Origin: Clavaria fumosa
Taxonomy: Eukaryota; Basidiomycota; Agaricomycetes; Agaricales; Clavariaceae
Reading direction: 5' to 3'
Length of the DNA: 64,000 nucleotides
Assembly: GCA_951802425.1 (NCBI GenBank)
Contig: OX637802.1
Coordinates: 2,852,001-2,916,000, forward strand
The number at the start of each line of letters is the position of its first letter. Positions within the stretch are counted from its first letter, which is position 1. This document shows positions 7,601 to 17,300 of the stretch, piece after piece. Under the pieces are notes generated by a model. It did no database searches. It was given only the letters and a program-made list of their open reading frames with translations, and was not told the DNA's origin. The position numbers were made by a program, and so were the translations under genes.

Positions 7601-10437
7601 GGTTTGGCATTAGCACGCTGGCATCTGCATTGTACGGGTGGTGGTGGCCATCCCATGATTCGCAGCCAAACAGGGTGAGAACATTGTTTATACCGAAGAA
7701 AACATTAGCTCATAGATCACACAGTCATCATCAAATGGACAGGTAAGAGTTTGTTTAGGTCTGAAGAAAACGTTAGCTCATAGATTACATAGCTGCCTGA
7801 ACAGCAGGTGAGAGTTTGTTTGGATCCGAAGAAAATGTTAGCTCATAGATTACATAGCCGACTGGACAGCAGGTGAGAGTTTGTTTGGATCTGAAGAAAA
7901 CATTAGCTCATAGATCACACAGCCACCAGCTGGACAGGTAAGAGTTTGTTTAGGTCTGAAGAAACGTTAGCTCATAGATTACATAGCCGACTGGATCGCA
8001 GGCGGTGAGAGTTTGTTTGGATCCGAAGAAAACATTAGCTCATAGATTACATAGCCGACTGGATCGCAGGCGGTGAGAGTTTGTTTGGATCCGAAGAAAA
8101 CGTTAGCTCATAGATTACATAGCCATCCCAGACTGGACAGCAGGTGAGAGTTTGTTTGGATCCGAAGAAAACGTTAGTTCATAGATTACATAGCCGACTG
8201 GACAGCAGGTGAGAGTTTGTTTGGATCTGAAGAAAACATTAGCTCATAGATCACACAGCCACCAGCTGGACAGGTAAGAGTTTGTTTAGGTCTGAAGAAA
8301 CGTTAGCTCATAGATTACATAGCCGACTGGATCGCAGGCGGTGAGAGTTTGTTTGGATCCGAAGAAAACATTAGCTCATAGATTACATAGCCGACTGGAT
8401 CGCAGGCGGTGAGAGTTTGTTTGGATCCGAAGAAAACGTTAGCTCATAGATTACATAGCCATCCCAGACTGGACAGCAGGTGAGAGTTTGTTTGGATCCG
8501 AAGAAAACGTTAGCTCATAGATCACACAGTCATCATCAAATGGACAGGTAAGAGTTTGTTTAGGTCTGAAGAAAACGTTAGCTCATAGATTACATAGCCG
8601 ACTGGACAGCAGGTGAGAGTTTGTTTGGATCCGAAGAAAACGTTAGCTCATAGATCACACAGCCATCATCAAATGGACAGGTAAGAGTTTGTTTAGGTCT
8701 GAAGAAAACGTTAGCTCATAGATCACACAGCCATCACAGACTGGACAGGTAAGAGTTTGTTTAGGTCTGAAGAAAACGTTGGCTCATAGATCACATGGCC
8801 ATCATCAACTGGACCGCAGGTGAGAGTTTGCTTGGATCCGAAGAAAACGTTACCTCACAGATTACACAGTCAAGTGCATTTGCAAGCGTGAGAGTTTGTT
8901 TGGATCCGAAGAGAATGTTAACTCATAGATCTCACAGAGACTTCAAGGCAGTCCCCAAATTTTGCCTACCCCCCCGCAACCCGCATCCGCATCTGCACCC
9001 ACACTCGCTCCTGCTGCACTGGCTGGTTTAGACACCAGTGGCATTATTCCTTGGCTTGAGAATCTCACAAAACCTCCTGAAAAATCTCAGCCCCCTACCT
9101 TTGTCCCCCCCAGCTGCTTCAAGGCCGTTTCTCACATGGGCTCCTCTCTTTCTATCCCTAGTTTTATTCTCTACACAATCCTCGTTTTCAGCTGCATTTT
9201 TTGGCACACAATCCCAAGCACCTATGCATGGCTTAGAATCGTTCCTTCAATGGGAATAGTGAACCCTCGCAATCATTCACAACTGGACCGGTCCCAGGGT
9301 TGGAATGCCCTGTTCACTTTCTTCAGTGAGTCTCAATCTTTTGTTACATCAAGACTATTTATTTACTAACCATCCTTTACCTCAGTTTCGTGCATCCAAG
9401 CACCATCGCCATCTCAACCGGAATGTATTAACTCTTTTCAAGAAACATACTGTTAGCTTCTATTATTTCAAAACGTCATGATTAAATATAACATCTCTCT
9501 CCATGGACAGACTTCCAAGCATTCGGTGATATTGTTGAACTACAAGATGCCGCAAATCTTGTCAAGCCACCCCCCCCTCCTGTTCTTGGCGTATTCTGGA
9601 CCGTGTATGTCCTGGGCATAATTATTTGGATATCGGCGCACTTGCAAATGAAATGGAACCGTATCAGACGTCACATTTGGTGGTTCCCCGTTATCTCGTT
9701 CGCAGCGAGTGAGTGTCTCTTCGTTAGATTCTTGCAATTTGGATTTGAGTTATTAATGTGCACAACATTACAGACTTCATTCTAGTCGAAGCATCCCAAA
9801 GTTGGTTCAGCCGGACAGCCGCCATTTATAATACGGCAATCAGGAATGCAACCTCTGGCGAGAGGCCCATCATTAACGAGCTCACGCTTATCGAGGCCAA
9901 AGCCCCTCGCATTCTCGGTACGTCATGTCATCTCCACCAAAAATACTTTTGGATGAATAACGAAAACAACGACAAGACGCCTTTGGCATGCACACCTTCA
10001 ACCTCATCGCCACGGTGCTCACGATTGGGTATTTCATCTACATGGTTCCGCCTCCGAACGACGCGTATGGCGAGGCTCAGCTCGCGCGCGATAGCTGCTG
10101 CAGCTGCTACGAGCCGCCCATGGATCTGTACGACTGCCCCTGCTGCGTCAAGACGGTCACGTCCCTGCGGTGGTGCTGCTCGCACCGGAGCTGGATGAAG
10201 GATGTGACGGAGAAGCAACTCCACCGCGACGAGCAGGAGGAGGCCTTGCGCACGGCGCAGGTCAAGGCCGAGAAGGAGGCCGCACGTGAAAAGAGACAAG
10301 CCGACGAGAAGGCCGCGGCCGACAAGAAGGTGACGACGTGGGTCATTAAGGAGATCATGAATTTGAATAAGCAGGCGGCAATGGCGAAGCCGACCGCTAC
10401 CGCACCCTCGCCTGCGGTCCCGGCCCCGGCCCCATAG
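2255..10437 (+). CDS. Hyper-microexonic repeat protein with C-terminal membrane segments, about 83 exons
   Basis: I do not recognise the family. Splicing out every GTGAG/GTAAG...CACAG/CATAG segment between 2408 and 8937 leaves 77 consecutive internal exons of 6-108 nt. Each is a multiple of three, with no in-frame stop, and they enter the open C-terminal exon at 8938 in frame. Three ordinary introns follow (9326-9510, 9709-9773, 9918-9976, all phase 1) and the stop is at 10435-10437. The predicted protein is about 1,240 aa: a short Pro-rich start, about 600 residues of degenerate 12-residue repeats, a Pro/Gly/Gln/Ser-rich stretch (units such as PTGQQ, PPAGQ, PTGSQA), then three hydrophobic segments (near 9160-9216, 9588-9650, 9988-10050), a Cys-rich patch (CCSCYEPP, CPCC) and a Lys/Glu/Ala-rich tail. 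The ATG at 2255 is tentative: it needs a 7-nt first exon and an intron 2262-2321 with donor GTTTGT. Function is unknown. Confidence 0.82.
4657..7036 (+). other. Exon map of the microexon gene, part 2 (exons 26-53)
   Basis: Proposed exons: 4657-4737, 4790-4816, 4868-4903, 4956-4991, 5047-5055, 5108-5116, 5166-5201, 5255-5320, 5377-5415, 5472-5507, 5559-5594, 5648-5683, 5737-5772, 5831-5842, 5893-5919, 5980-5985, 6041-6097, 6150-6233, 6292-6318, 6368-6406, 6459-6494, 6550-6558, 6614-6622, 6672-6707, 6760-6792, 6845-6856, 6912-6944, 6998-7036. All are multiples of three with phase-0 borders. The run 4657-5201 is an older copy of the run 6150-6707, with the same exon order and related peptides (for example FLASYTDHL against GLASYIDHL). 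Exon 5980-5985 is only 6 nt and follows an intron with a weak GTCAGA donor. Confidence 0.78.
6760..7415 (+). repeat. Exact 328-bp tandem duplication of four exons
   Basis: Bases 6760-7087 and 7088-7415 read identically by eye. Each unit carries four exons (33, 12, 33 and 39 nt, 39 codons) and four introns. The borders fall at exon starts, so the duplication adds 39 residues in frame. The identity points to a very recent event. Confidence 0.9.
7088..10437 (+). other. Exon map of the microexon gene, part 3 (exons 54-82)
   Basis: Proposed exons: 7088-7120, 7173-7184, 7240-7272, 7326-7364, 7416-7448, 7501-7512, 7567-7674, 7725-7742, 7793-7807, 7858-7872, 7923-7937, 7987-8004, 8055-8072, 8123-8143, 8194-8208, 8259-8273, 8323-8340, 8391-8408, 8459-8479, 8530-8547, 8598-8612, 8663-8680, 8731-8748, 8790-8819, 8870-8887, 8938-9325, 9511-9708, 9774-9917, 9977-10437. 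The exon 7567-7674 is Trp/Ser/Gly-rich and unlike the rest. From 7725 to 8887 the exons are 15-30 nt and encode Pro/Gly/Gln/Ser peptides. Exon 8790-8819 uses the upstream CATAG because the usual downstream acceptor reads CATGG. Confidence 0.78.
7858..8529 (+). repeat. 336-bp tandem duplication of five Pro/Gly/Gln exons
   Basis: Bases 7858-8193 and 8194-8529 carry the same five exons in the same order (PTGQQ, PPAGQ, PTGSQA, PTGSQA, PSQTGQQ) with matching introns. The last intron of the second copy differs: it ends ATCACACAG where the first copy ends ATTACATAG. The event looks slightly older than the 328-bp one. Confidence 0.85.
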
Positions 10438-10852
10438 ATATATAGAAATTAAGTCTAATGTAGTTCTGTTGGCTCAGTCGTAGTATGGACTGAATTGCAC
10501 ACTACCTAACGTTCTGTTCTACATTAGGACATTAGAAAATGTAAAATGGATGATGAAAATTGATAACACTCACAGCTCAGTCGTAGTACGGACTGAGCTG
10601 TGCAAGTGCAAAGTGCAAAGACCAAATAGGTAAATGAGATTACGTAAGGTGGCCGGTTGATTACTAACAGTTGGTCTAACACTCCTATAGATGGCCTGTT
10701 CACTATAAGAAGAGGCTATGTGAATCTTTAGCATCTATGACAATACTATAGACTGAAATCAGGTCTTGCTGGTGTATGGCAAACTAGCCCGCCGTCTCCA
10801 TTACAGGACTGCATCGCACCCAAGTCTTTGAGTCGTTGGATGGACTTGACAA
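10438..10852. other. Intergenic region with paired inverted repeats
   Basis: No gene seen. A 22-nt motif beginning GCTCAGTCGTAGTA occurs at 10472-10493 and again at 10575-10596. The second copy lies in a perfect 10-bp inverted repeat at 10573-10600, arms CAGCTCAGTC and GACTGAGCTG, loop of 8. This could be 3' UTR or terminator structure of the microexon gene. Confidence 0.5.
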
Positions 10853-11355
10853 ATGGCTTCTTCTTACCTCAAAGTTGGCTGCCTGGTAGAATTTCGCTTC
10901 AAAGTCAACGGCATCCTTGTCTGGCAAAGAGGCACCGTTCGTTTTCTGGGTCCCACAGACTTCGCGGCCGGCATATGGGCAGGCATAGATCTCTCTCATC
11001 CAGTCGGAAAGAACAAGGGGACCGTAAACCATGTGAAATATTTCACCTGCCTCCCCGACCATGGGGTCTTTGTGAAGCACAACCTAGTCACCGTCGTCCA
11101 CGAACCTGTTGAATCCCCACCCGCACCAACTCCTCCACTTCCACGCCCAGTGTCCGTAATATCACCTATTCTAAATGTACGTGTGGCGGACTCGACTTTC
11201 GCTGGACTCTAACTAACGCACTTTTTCTTCAGCGCCGACCTGTTATTCCCTGTGAGCCTGCTGAACCTCAGCCTATTTCGGCTCCTCTCCTTCATCGCCG
11301 AGCTTTAGCGGCCTCACCCTCCCCCAAATGTGCGTGCTGTGGAGTTTGGTCTTAG
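10853..11355 (+). CDS. Short CAP-Gly domain protein
   Basis: CAP-Gly domains bind the C-terminal EEY/F tails of tubulin, EB1 and CLIP proteins, so a microtubule role is inferred. Starting at the ATG at 10853, residues about 8-82 show the fold: a GTVRFLGPTDF strand, AGIWAGIDL, the signature GKNKGTV (canonical GKNDG with Lys for Asp) and the closing FVKHNLVTVV. A phase-0 intron at 11177-11232 (GTACGT...TTCAG) leads to a 40-codon Arg/Pro/Ala-rich exon ending at the TAG at 11353-11355, about 148 aa. Family members such as CLIP-170 and p150-Glued have long coiled coils after this domain; none is visible here. Either this is a stand-alone CAP-Gly protein or further exons follow a possible donor GTGCGT near 11327. 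Confidence 0.6.
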
Positions 11356-11978
11356 GATTGGACCTGACCATCGCATTATATCCCGTACTAGTAGCGCATC
11401 CGACCACCCATCTCGCGTGGATCTCACGTTGAAGTTGTACCGTTATGTTTAGGCTAGACCCATCGTATTCCTCAGCGCATCCGGCCTGCACTCCCACACG
11501 AATCTATTGAGTGTCGACAGCTCCGCTTCCACTTACCGTACCTTCGCCACCCCCCAATGTGTATTCCGTGCTTCCAACTTCGGCGTTTTCTGATTAGAAG
11601 TGTCATGATTAGAAGTGTAAGTACTGGGTACTGCGGCGAGATGAGAGAGTACAAAATACTCCGAGAGAGGACTGACCTAGTCTAGAGGTGTGAGGTTCGT
11701 AAATCGTTAGTCTGACGATGATACATGGCATGAGTTGGATGAGATTGGCGGTTTCGTAGTTTGGGCCTGCATACGAGTGCGCCGCAAGCCTGCCCAATAT
11801 CCTTGCCGCAACACTTGATGAAAACTGTATTGATGCTGCTCACACTTCAACTATCACGAAGCGGGAGATCCTTTCCTGAAAGTTTGCATCAACCGCCTCA
11901 TACGTTTACTCCTCGGTTCCATCTTGGATCTTTATCAACTCAACAAAGACCACGCCGCTGACCATCCCAGGCCAAAAC
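11356..11978. other. Between CAP-Gly gene and HAD gene; nothing identified
   Basis: No convincing open frame. Pro/Arg-rich fragments near 11480-11560 resemble the second CAP-Gly exon in composition and could be unresolved 3' exons of that gene, but I could not place the splice sites. Confidence 0.35.
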
Positions 11979-13151
11979 TTAGGGATCGCCCACATTGCAA
12001 GCATCCAACCACTCAAGTACTCCTTCCAATCCCGTTACGCTCAACGGCGGTATAGCAAGCGACACCCCAGAATCTTCGCCAAATTCCTCTCCTGGTCGAC
12101 GGAGCAAGACGGCTTGCATTCCTGCATTGAGGGCGCCCTTGTAGTCACTAAATAGAGATTATCTTCGTCAGCGAAACGGAATAAGCTTTGGAATGAAAAG
12201 GCCACAGGCCGGGTAAATGCAAAAGGCGCAACAGCGCGTTAGAACATCACTTGGTTAGGACTCTCACCATATCTCCTCATCTCCGACGTGCAAACATTCG
12301 CATAACTCTATGGGGACTTGGTGCTTATTTCTGCCAGAGTTCAGATCCTGCAGCGCGCGTTGGAAGATCCGGTTGTCGGGCTTTTCGACGCGTGCCTCTT
12401 CACTCAGCACGACAGCGTCAAAGAATTGCATAATCTCGAGATCGTTAAGGACACTTCCTGCGATACATAGGCATCTCAGGTGAGGGACAGAGAAGAGCAA
12501 AGACAAGAAAGAGAATTGAGACGCACGCATTCGCGCGTCTGCGTTGCTTACTATTCCCATTCGGATATCCCTGCTTCGCACCGCATTAACTGTTGTAGTT
12601 AATCAAGAGCAGTAGAAGAAAGTATAAACGCGAGAATTAGATGTTTGGTCCAACGATTCAGAGTAACAACGCGTACGGGTCGGAACGACATCATCAAAAA
12701 GTTTATATCCCTCCCTTGAACTGAAGCGGTGCAGAAGTGAAGGTGCAATTTTGTGTATCGACGCGTCCACAGCTGCGGTCTTGTCATAGCTGTAGCATAG
12801 GACTGCTTTCACGACGAGTAAGACTGACCTCTCGGGTCAGCACCGGCACCCAATGCGGTGTCCTTGATGACTTGCGTCCACCATCCTCGCGCATCGATTT
12901 CCGTGGCAGACTGATACGCGGGCATGGAGGCTTGAGCGCGTTTGAGTGCTATATCCCGTTCAGATATGGGTCGGGATACCGAAGACAAGCAAGTGCAGGG
13001 ACATACCTGTTTTGAACGCGCGTTTAACGATGACTGGGTCTAGTGCGCCGAGAAATGGGGTGAAGGCCTCCGAATATTGCGCGTACACCGGCAAGCGAGG
13101 CTTGATGAGAGTATACAGGGCGTCGAAAGTGATGAGCTTGACCCTCGTCAT
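11979..13151 (-). CDS. HAD-superfamily hydrolase (HDHD3-like)
   Basis: HAD hydrolases are mostly phosphatases using an Asp nucleophile. The N-terminus (ATG at 13151) reads MTRVKLITFDALYTLIKPR: motif I is D-A-L-Y-T, lacking the second Asp of DxD as in the HDHD3 group. After an intron comes a cap-domain segment with GWWTQVIKDTALGAGADPR, then LLHRFSSREGYKLFDDVVP. Motif II is MGIVSNADARM (Ser/Asn), motif III the KPD in EARVEKPDNRIFQ, and motif IV CLHVGDEEI joined over an intron to DYKGALNAGMQAVLLRRPGE. The stop lies at 11979-11981. About five introns are needed. The start faces the Emi1-type gene 75 bp away, so the two probably share a promoter. Substrate unknown. Confidence 0.8.
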
Positions 13152-13226
13152 AGCGCGGGATTCGCTCTCAGCCAGTGTCAACCCGCCACACCACACTTCT
13201 TTGCTTGTTGTCGCGGCGAGGTACAC

Positions 13227-13614
13227 ATGGAAAACAACGAGCAGTTCAAAGCCGCCGTAGAGCAAGAGTATGCCTACCTCCGCCTCGTGCACCCAACATC
13301 AGACGACACACCAGGGTGCATGACTCTTCTCGACACCTTCCTCTCCTGCAATGGTCAGGATCACCATCCCCCGCTCTCGTCTGCAGCTCTCACTAACCTC
13401 CAGCACAGTCCTTGCCAGCCAACTCAAGTCTCTCTACAGATATGGACACATGGCGCACTGTGGACAAAAACTCGACGACTTTAAATTCTGCATCAGTCAC
13501 AGGGCACTAGACTTGGAGGACCGGAGGGAAGTCTGGCTCCGCAGGAGGGCGACGTGGTGGGCGGAGCGCAGGCTAGGCAAAAGCAGTGAGGATGTCTGGG
13601 AGATGCGGAAGTGA
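13227..13614 (+). CDS. Emi1-type DUF3128 protein (mitochondrial CHCH-like)
   Basis: The protein matches the DUF3128 family, named for yeast Emi1 (early meiotic induction), small Cys-containing proteins linked to mitochondria. Exon 1 (13227-13353) encodes MENNEQFKAAVEQEYAYLRL and more. A phase-1 intron 13354-13408 (donor GTCAGG, acceptor CACAG) joins to the signature exon: YRYGHMAHCGQKLDDFKFC, then ALDLEDRREVW, RRATWWAERR and SSEDVWEMR before TGA at 13612-13614. Length is about 110 aa, normal for the family. Key Cys pairs are visible in CGQKLDDFKFC. It is divergent from the HAD gene, and its ATG is preceded by a purine-rich ACAC context. Confidence 0.85.
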
Positions 13615-14333
13615 GTCTTTCACTCTTCGCCCACACTACCATGCCAGACTCAAACGGTTATTGAAGAGTGCCATTGGAAGATTACCCAGTTCCCTTACAA
13701 AGACAACAGCTCGACGCGAACAAGTCGTCATCAACCATCTCATGAAAAACAAAGGTCGTCTGCCATGTAGGTGCATAATCGTACCATAGCCCGTACCGTG
13801 GCCACGTCATATCCACCACTCGCCTTCAACCTTTCCGATGCAAATCAACAGTTCGGCTCCTCGACCAAGCCTGCGTTTGTTTGAGGAACCACGGCGGCAA
13901 ATGGCCCAGACTTATATCGAATTGGGTCTCACAGAAATGAACAGGTACGATACAACATTCCACAGCTGGCTAGAGTCGACATCGCCATCCCCCGTAACCC
14001 ATCTCGCCGTCCTCGCGTCTGGCTCGCAGACATGATCCAAGCAATGCTGTCCATCAGAAAGTGCGGGACGACAACCATAAGCTGGAAAGATAGGTTCAAA
14101 CCAATGCAAAAAGTTACTATAATATTGTCCCGAACAACTACGTATCCGTCAAAAGTTTTGTTATCACTCCCCGCAGCTCTCCGTTCGAGCCGCGCAACCA
14201 CCACAGACAGCTAGTGTCCTCTTCTTCCTTTAATCGCAGCAGAGCTGACGCGGCTTCTGAGCCCAAATCATTTCGCGAAGCAGATATTTTCAGGTCACCT
14301 GAAAACAAACCGTGAGATACGCTTTGTCACAAG
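13615..14333. other. Intergenic, no gene identified
   Basis: Short frames on both strands, none with a recognisable motif or plausible splice structure. It separates the 3' ends of the Emi1-type gene and the adaptin gene, so it mainly holds two converging 3' flanks. Confidence 0.4.
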
Positions 14334-17300
14334 TTATCGCCGCCTCCCACCTTCAAATGGTGGGTGATCGGCTGGTATGACTTTGAGATACAGCCCTTCA
14401 GCACGCAATCGGCTCAAGGCCAGGTCTGCGGAGAGGCTACACCATCCGCGCACATTCGATCCCTCGAGTGAAGCCCAAAGAGTCTGGAAACTAGACTCAA
14501 CGTTCGTCAAAGGTGGCTCGACCGAGTCAAAAACAAATGGTGTATCCAGCGTGATTAAATCCATGCGGGATGCCTGAGGGGCAGAGAGATATCATGTCAG
14601 CTCGCAATCGAGCAGAGTAGAACGGGGTAGGGCCGACTCACTACATCATCCATCAACGAATCAAGGGGCGGGGGCCCAACTCGAGCCTTTCTACATTGTC
14701 AGCTTCAGCTATAAAGCAAGATAAGAGAAGGGACAAACCAGGGGTAGGAGCTCCAAGTCATCCTCTGTCGCAACGAGGGCAAGGTCACCTGCCGTCACCG
14801 TGCTACTGAACTTGTTGTGATTGCGCCTGTCGCTGGAATCGGAACGCGCAGCGCCTCCTCGGCTTGTGCGATCGGAACGCGAGCTGGCACTCGCGCTCCG
14901 CTGAGGACTCGGGGGTTGACGGAGACGCGTCGTTGGTTGTGGCGGGTCGTATGCAGCGTAACGAAGTGCGCTGCGTTGCGACGGAGAGGGGGAATTCGGG
15001 ACGGGTGATAGTGATGGAGTCCTCGACGTCCCTTCCGAATCTGAAATCGATGTTGGCTGCCGCAGTTCCAAGGATTGAAGGAAATCCTGGATCTAATCTC
15101 GTCGATACAAAATGTCTAAATTCAAAGGGCGTGTTCACTGACAGAAGAAGATCTTGCGTCCGAGACAATCGCAGATAACACATCCTTGCGATCTGAGTAT
15201 ATCAAAAATTGCTGACAACGCTGCGGAGTTATGCATTTAATTATCCTGGACCTAGGGCTAGTCTATTGACAATTCTTACCCGACGAACATATCGCGGAGC
15301 AGTCTGTTTCAGCTGGGTCACTTTTTCCACTACTATGGGAGGGATTGTATCACATTCAAGGGCGAGTCGCAACATCGAGAGCAGCACCGCATCTTGGACC
15401 ACCGCTACACTGGATCAATATCACTGGATTACTTGATACGATTGGATCTCACCAGGACAGGGAGACAACCTGGTAGCCATTTCCTGTAGCAGACTCACGG
15501 AAGGTATGGACAACCCGACCGGGAATTCACATGCCAAAGCAGCGACGAGAATCATGTACGTTGGTCCGGGATTCACCGAGGGTTGGGCGACAGATGCGAG
15601 AAAATTGTTAGCACAAGCTACGCGAAAATTATCATTCGCTGAAGGCGTTTGGTTAATGTGAAGTGAATCCGGATACAATCAGACACGTGCCGACCATGGC
15701 GGATATATCGCAGAACCACCTCCACGACACCTTCCAGCACATGTTGCGTGTCGTCGAATGCTAACAATACACTTCTCAGTCGCTCCGCGTAAGCCTCACC
15801 GTCATCACTGACGGCCACGTCAATGACTTGCAATAGACGAATGACGTATTGAGTCCTGTGTCCCAAAGACATTGTCGCAGGGACAGCGCAGATAGCTTGA
15901 GAGTAATAAGAATGTATGATTTCAGGTTCTATTCGATGCAGGATTCTTAACGTCTGGCGATGTGTGGTGTCAATTTCGACGGAGAATGAGAGGGATCGGC
16001 AAAACTGCTCACTTTACCCCGTATGGCCGGGTCAGGAGAATCCAGCCACTGCATTATGCGCTCGACTTCCTGCTCCACAAACACGCCTGGACGTTGTTCC
16101 GTTGTCCCGGCCCACAGCACGGGGTCCAGCAACTCAAGGCAAGATACAAAAGCGTATTGCTTGTTTGGCTCGTGAGACGGAAGGAGAAAACAGAGAGTAC
16201 GCGCAAGCGAAGGAGCTGAAGATTCTTCCACAGCCATCAATGACTGCGAAGACAACTGGGAGAGCAGTAGAAAACAGGCGTATAGCAGAGCTGAACAGCT
16301 GGGTCATTGAAATTCACCGTGCAACCAAAGACTACGTACTCGGATCACGGTTGCTGGATGCCAATTGGATAAGTTCAATAAGGAAATGGACGTTCCCAAG
16401 AGCAATGCTAGTAGGAAGGAAGCATAAATCAGAGCACAATCAGCCAAGAGTACCAGATTTGAATCAACTCGAGGCCATGCAAGGATTGCAGCAACCTCAA
16501 CAATCGCGTTCTCCTGACCGACAGTCTAGATGCGGTCCATGTCGAGATCAACAAGTCATGAACAATTGGTCCGAATTCTTGCCGAGCAGTCCCCTGTAAG
16601 CACAGTCACTACGTGATCACCAATGATTATCCCGACATTTACGAAGATAGCGGCATTTGCTATTGCCAATGCGGCAAAGTTGACCATCGGGTGGCTGTCT
16701 TTCAACCGCAATTTCACCTCCTTGGTGATTGTCGTTAGAAGTTCCGGCCGGTAGCGTGATAGCGCTCGGAAGGCAAGTAGGGAACGACGCCGAACGTGCT
16801 CTCTTGAGAGAAACGAGAAAGAGGAGAGCTGAGGTAGACGCCCTCGAGATAAAGATATATACTACTAACGAGTTGAACGAAAGGAGATCGTGAAGACGGG
16901 ATTGAACAGCGGGTATCACATCCTCGGTCGGGGATGAGATCAATGAATCTAAGGCGAGACAAACACGCGGGATCGAGGGGCTTTCAAGATCCTATTCAAC
17001 ACATTAGTTCCAGACGTTCCAGTCGCGATGGCGCGAATTGACCTTCCGCAGCGTGTTGACGAGCATCAATTGTAATTCGTGACCCGAAGGCATGAGCTCA
17101 GCGCAAAACAGATAGCCTAAGTTCGGTCGATCTGAGATAGATGAGGGACACGGCATAGCTGTCATGCATACCAGTCCGCTTCTCGTGTACGGTTTGCCCC
17201 GTCTCGGCCAAGTTAAGGGCGTGAGGCAGCGCGAAGTTGAACAACCCCTTTGAAAAGCTGGCAGCGAACGACATGGTGCAGTAGAGCAATTGTATCAGAT

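Larger units (their letters stand above)
2408..8937 (+). repeat. Array of 78 near-identical short introns
   Basis: The introns recur every 55-160 nt and are far more alike than the exons between them. The commonest type opens GTGAGACAGAGAACAAATCC and closes ATTAATAACTCACAG, 51-53 nt. Others: a 49-nt type with GACAGAGAATAAATTG; a 56-nt type opening GTGAGAGAGAGAACCAATCC and closing ATAATAACTCACAG; a 49-56 nt type closing ACTCACAGATCACACAG; a 52-nt type opening GTGAGAACGTTGTTTGGATG and closing CATAGATTACAG; a 54-nt type opening GTGAGACAGAATCGATCCAG; and, from 7675 to 8937, a 50-nt type opening GTGAGAGTTTGTTTGGATCC and closing GCTCATAGATTACATAG. Lengths vary in all three classes modulo 3, so unspliced RNA would lose frame. 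A branch-like TTAAT, TTAAC or TTGAC lies just before the acceptor. Confidence 0.85.

Noticed and set aside
2408..8937. CRISPR-like look: about 78 conserved 49-56 nt repeats separated by variable spacers
   Set aside because: The DNA is fungal, the repeats have GT...AG borders with branch-like motifs, and the spacers are all multiples of three that form one open frame. Introns explain this; CRISPR does not.
9110..9165. Possible intron GTTTCTCAC...CCCTAG within the exon 8938-9325
   Set aside because: The donor is weak, the frame is open through it, and it leads smoothly into a hydrophobic segment.
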